DNA of 64,000 bases, taken from assembly GCA_030340625.1 (NCBI GenBank), contig JAOPHQ010003130.1, positions 1 through 64,000 of the forward strand, in the 5' to 3' direction. The translations under genes and the position numbers were made by a program. The notes beneath the pieces were generated by a model, which saw only the letters and a program-made list of their open reading frames with translations, did no database searches and was not told the origin of the DNA. This DNA comes from Merluccius polli. Taxonomy: Eukaryota; Chordata; Actinopteri; Gadiformes; Merlucciidae. Shown here in pieces: positions 60,041 through 64,000 of this stretch; the first letter of the stretch is position 1; each line of letters starts with the position of its first letter.

Positions 60041-62461
60041 CTCAAGAGGAGAGTCTGGTTCGTCCAGGATGCTCTTTTCACTCTGTATTCGCTGCATGGT
60101 CCCTGTAGAACTGGGGTCCATTATCAGAACGTTCTGACTACCAGCTCTGCCGAACTTACAGTCACTCTTTCTGGAGTCAGTGGTCCTGCACACCTCGTAA
60201 TTGTACACATGCTGGAGAGTACCTGTCCCCAAAGTATCTGAGTAACGTGGTGGATAGTATGGAATCACTGGGAGATTGGAGTGATACAGGATACGAGACT
60301 GTCTCCATCTGTAGATTTTCACTGAGATAATAACCACTAAACACGTGATGAAGAGAAAGGAAACTACAGCCAAAGCCAAAACTAAGTAAAAAGTCAGGTT
60401 GTCATTGTACTCCTTGTCGTGTGTAAAGTCAGTGAACTCCGAGAGCACTTCAGGGAAGCTGTCCGCCACCGCCACGTTAACAATGACTGTAGCTGAACGA
60501 GAGGGCTGTCCGTTGTCCTCCACTATAACAGTCAGTCTTTGTTTCACAGCATCTTTATCAGTGACTTGGCGGATAGTTCTTATTTCTCCATTCTGTAAGC
60601 CCACTTCAAACAGCGCCCTGTCTGTGGCTTTCTGTAGTTTATAGGAGAGCCAGGCATTCTGTCCAGAGTCCACATCGACAGCCACCACTTTAGTGACCAG
60701 ATAGCCCACATCTGCTGAACGAGGCACCATTTCAGCCACCAGAGAACCACCAGTCTGGACTGGATACAGAACCTGAGGGGCGTTGTCGTTCTGGTCCTGG
60801 ATCAGTATTTTCACACTCACATTACTACTGAGGGGAGGAGAGCCTCCATCTTGTGCTTTAACACGAAACTGAAAATCTTTGATCTGCTCATAGTCAAAAG
60901 AGCGGACTGCATGTATAACTCCACTGTCAGCACTAACAGACACATAAGAGGAGACAGGCACTCCGTTAATAGAGGAATCTTCTAGGATGTAAGACACGCG
61001 GGCATTTTGGTTCCAGTCTGCATCTTTGGCTTCAATCTTCAGTACAGAAGTACCCGGCGTGTTGTTTTCTACAACATTTGCCTCATATGAGGTCTTCTCA
61101 AAGAGGGGCTGGTTATCATTCACGTCTGTAATCTGAAGTGCGAGAGTGATACTGTTGGAAAGCGAGGGCACGCCCTGATCAGAACACGTCACACTAACGT
61201 TATAATGAGACGCGACCTCCCGGTCCAACGCCACGTCCGTAACTAAACTATAAAACCCATTTAATGTAGATTGTATTTTAAACGGGATGCTACCGATCAT
61301 ACTGCACTCAACTTCGCCATTCTCTGCGGAATCCGGATCACTGACGCTCAGCATGGCTATCACCGTGTCGGGAGGAGAGTCCTCTATTATAATATCTGAT
61401 TTAGAGAGGACGTTTATGAGAGGTCTGTTGTCGTTCACGTCTATGACGTCAATTATGATCTTGCTGGAATCGGACAGACCGCCGTTGTCGATGGCTTCTA
61501 TATCTACCTGATAGTGTTTATTTTTTTCGTAGTCTATGTTACCGACTAGGATAACCTCTCCGCTTGTTTTATTAATCTGAAATATGTCTGAAAGTCGACG
61601 CTTGCTATTGGTTATTACATATGATATTTCACCGTTAGAGCCTTTGTCTTTGTCAGATGCGCTGACTGTCATTACACTTGTTCCTTTCGGTGAATTCTCC
61701 GTTAACGTTGCCTTGTACACCGGCTTTGTGAAATGTGGAGAATTATCATTCGCATCTAACACAGTGACGTGTATCTGCATTGTCCCTGACATTTGTGGCT
61801 CTCCTCCGTCGAAGGCAGACAACAGCAACGATATTTGTTCACTATTCTCCCGATCTAGAGGCTTCTGTAAAATCATTTCCACCTTTTTACTTCCATCAAT
61901 TTGTTTTTCTAATTTTAATACAAAATGATCTGTCGGGTTAATAGAGTAACTCTCGAGGCCGTTTGAACCAATGTCCGCATCAATGGCTTCTTCCAAAACA
62001 AATTTAGATCCACCGACTGCGGATTCACTGATTTCAAAATGTTTCTTATTTGATGCGAAGCTGGGAGCGTTGTCGTTAATATCGATGATTTCTACTGTAA
62101 TACGAAACAATTCCATAGGATTTTCTAATATCATTTGGAAATGTAATGCGCACGGCGTCGTTTCCCCACAGAGCGCCTCTCGGTCTATTCTGTCTCTGAT
62201 AAGGAGGACTCCTCTTTCTTTATTCAGCTCAATATACGCTACGCCGTCTGCGGAATGAATACGTGCTTTCCCAGATACCAGCCTTTTTATATCCAGCCCT
62301 ATATCTTGAGCTACATTTCCTACCAGAGAACCTATTTTCATTTCCTCAGGAATAGAGTAACTGACTTGCCCTGACGCAGTACCGATTGAAATCACCGCGA
62401 TGAAGAACAGTAGGCCTACTTGCTCCTTCATTGCTTTGTCTGGCTGTTGTTTCCGATCCAT
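60041..62461 (-). CDS. pcdhg: Clustered protocadherin gamma-A-like variable exon (R9), paralogue of R7
   Basis: Intact, 807 codons; donor SPLE|GTTAGA (GT at 60039-60040). Leader VGLLFFIAVISIGTASGQ, EC1 loop CGETTPC, five xNDN linkers, helix and common tail. Against R7 many changes fall around EC2 and the EC2/EC3 border (GGSKFVLEEAIDADIGSNGLESYSIN; RRLSDIFQIN). EC2 and EC3 are trans-recognition repeats in this family, so the pair may be beginning to differ in specificity. Confidence 0.94.
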
Positions 62462-62675
62462 CTGAACAAGATTGTAGTCCCAAATTGAAAAAGGTCCGTT
62501 AATGGAAGTCAGAATAGCGACTCAAAAAAAAAAGAAAATTACATTCCGCAATTTCTGTGTTATAAAACATGAGCTTAGTACATCCGTTTGGAGTTTTAGA
62601 TCTTACAACGCGAGGCTTCGTATTTAATAATGAAACAAGAGGGGAGTTACCGTTGCTCGTCCCGGAACCCGCCAC

Positions 62676-62713
62676 ACACTAGCCAATAGCGGCCCTGTCT
62701 GTTCAATACGTAG
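62676..62713 (-). promoter_or_regulatory. CGCT-type conserved sequence element of R9
   Basis: CTAGCCAATAGCGGCCCTGT, identical to that of R7, core at about 62689. Confidence 0.78.
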
Positions 62714-62867
62714 AACTACAAAATACAAACAATAAAAAAACTAGGTTCTTACAAATATTATTGTTATTGTACAAAATTCAAACACTGGTTATAGATGGTT
62801 GTCAAGCATTACTAAACACAGATTATCTAAATAAAGAGGAGAGCCTACGCACGTGGACACGCAGACC

Positions 62868-62869
<2 letters not shown>

Positions 62870-62934
<65 letters not shown>

Positions 62935-62938
62935 ACCC

Positions 62939-62969
<31 letters not shown>

Positions 62970-62978
62970 ACACAGACT

Positions 62979-63060
<82 letters not shown>
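62870..63060. repeat. Expanded (CA)n microsatellite interrupted by poly-C
   Basis: CA runs on both sides of a run of about 22 C (62936-62955) and a short CAGACTCACATA interruption. It accounts for most of the 145-base length difference from the paralogous R7-R8 spacer. Confidence 0.96.
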
Positions 63061-63062
<2 letters not shown>

Positions 63063-63293
63063 TAACAATTGATTGTATATTTGTTTTGTGTTGAAAATGG
63101 AACAAAAACAGTGGCATTTAATTGAAGACACTAAAATTAGATATTTGAGTTACAAGCTGAATTGTTTCTTTGTCCACCAAATGCATTAAAACATTTAGCT
63201 TCTTGTCATAACCATTTTTAAATAAACATCATCAATCATTTTAACATAAAGTTATGAGCTGAACATAAACATGTTAATTTTTGGATTTCTAAC

Positions 63294-64000
63294 CTCAAGA
63301 GGAGAGTCTGGTTCGTCCAGGATGCTCTTTTCACTCTGTATTCGCTGCATGGTCCCTGTAGAACTGGGGTCCATTATCAGAACGTTCTGACTACCAGCTC
63401 TGCCGAACTTACAGTCACTCTTTCTGGAGTCAGTGGTCCTGCACACCTCGTAATTGTACACATGCTGGAGAGTACCTGTCCCCAAAGTATCTGAGTAACG
63501 TGGTGGATAGTATGGAATCACCGGGAGATTGGAGTGATACAGGATACGAGACTGTCTCCATCTGTAGATTTTCACTGAGATAATAACCACTAAACACGTG
63601 ATGAAGAGAAAGGAAACTACAGCCAAAGCCAAGACTAAGTAAAAAGTCAGGTTGTCATTGTACTCCTTGTCGTGTGTAAAGTCAGTGAACTCCGAGAGCA
63701 CTTCAGGGAAGCTGTCCGCTACCGCCACGTTAACAACAACTGTAGCTGAACGAGAGGGCTGTCCGTTGTCCTCCACTATAACAGTCAGTCTTTGTTTCAC
63801 AGCATCTTTATCAGTGACTTGGCGGATAGTTCTTATTTCTCCATTCTGTAAGCCCACTTCAAACAGCGCCCTGTCTGTGGCTTTCTGTAGTTTATAGGAG
63901 AGCCAGGCATTCTGTCCAGAGTCCACATCAACAGCCACCACTTTAGTGACCAGATAGCCCACATCTGCTGAACGAGGCACCATTTCAGCCACCAGAGAAC
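63294..64000 (-). CDS. pcdhg: 3' part of a further right-type variable exon (R10), cut by the window edge
   Basis: Only EC6, the membrane helix and the tail are visible, from VAEMVPRSADVGYLV to SPLE|GTTAGA (donor GT at 63292-63293). The visible part lies wholly inside the homogenised block, so it says nothing of its specificity. Its downstream 230 bases match those of R8 (ATTAACAATTGATTGT onward), so it probably continues the R6/R8 series into a third copy of the duplication. Confidence 0.9.

Larger units (their letters stand above)
56503..63250. repeat. Tandem segmental duplication, copy 2 (R8-R9 unit)
   Basis: Same order and content as copy 1, without the transposon and with a longer microsatellite. 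The flank before R10 shows the start of a third copy. Confidence 0.85.

Noticed and set aside
34383..63294. Assignment of the right group to the alpha subfamily
   Set aside because: The tail lacks the alpha PPKTDLMAFSPS words and has the gamma-A EVC..TDSRKS motif.

Overview
The window is a stretch of a clustered protocadherin (Pcdh) locus from a teleost fish. About twenty-five hundred bases at a time, it carries single long exons on the minus strand. Each encodes a signal peptide, six cadherin (EC) repeats with XDXNDNXPXF linkers, a Cys-X5-Cys loop in EC1, one membrane helix and a roughly 95-120 residue cytoplasmic tail. Each ends at an in-frame (phase 0) splice donor. This is the architecture of Pcdh variable exons, each with its own promoter and spliced to shared constant exons. 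Bases and AT-rich spacers full of (CA)n microsatellites fit a ray-finned fish; the species cannot be named. The tails resemble the gamma subfamily rather than alpha or beta (right group: EVCRTTDSRKSD, as in mammalian gamma-A), so I call the locus a pcdh-gamma (fish pcdh1g/pcdh2g type) cluster. The shared constant exons were not found and should lie beyond base 1, downstream of the leftmost exon.

Layout, right to left (direction of transcription). Right subcluster, 34.4-64 kb: ten variable exons R10 (partial), R9, R8, R7, R6, R5, R4 (frameshifted), R3 (frameshifted), R2 and R1. They share a membrane helix and tail ending DEPDSPLE, and each complete one has an upstream CGCT-type conserved sequence element (CSE). 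R6-R7 and R8-R9 are two copies of a ~7 kb tandem duplication, and R1-R3 are a near-identical triplet. Middle exon, 31.5-33.9 kb: one exon (M) with an ectodomain and helix like the right group but a unique tail and no recognisable CSE. Then ~8.5 kb without any recognisable exon, including a GC-rich patch at 23.46-23.66 kb. Left subcluster, 0.5-22.4 kb: six variable exons (L1-L6) of a second subfamily, sharing a tail ending WTFESQQ and a different promoter block (CTTTGTACAG...ATTGGTGCA). L2 carries five +1 frameshifts and L5 one.

How the genes work together: by knowledge of the family, each neuron switches on a few promoters through CTCF/cohesin looping and splices the chosen exon to the constant exons. 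EC1-EC4 then give homophilic trans recognition and EC5-EC6 give cis dimers. In this window EC5-EC6, helix and tail are almost identical within each subcluster while EC1-EC4 vary, the pattern expected from gene conversion.

The main observation beyond the genes is a series of REST/NRSF (RE1) sites. Near-canonical or decayed RE1 motifs follow the donor of eight of the right-hand exons, and two 'split' RE1s with an 8-base gap sit in the left half, one in the GC-rich patch between subclusters. Other notable points: a 472-bp transposon with an empty paralogous site and a CTCF-like motif, and frameshifts that are all single-base insertions, suggesting assembly error rather than true gene death.
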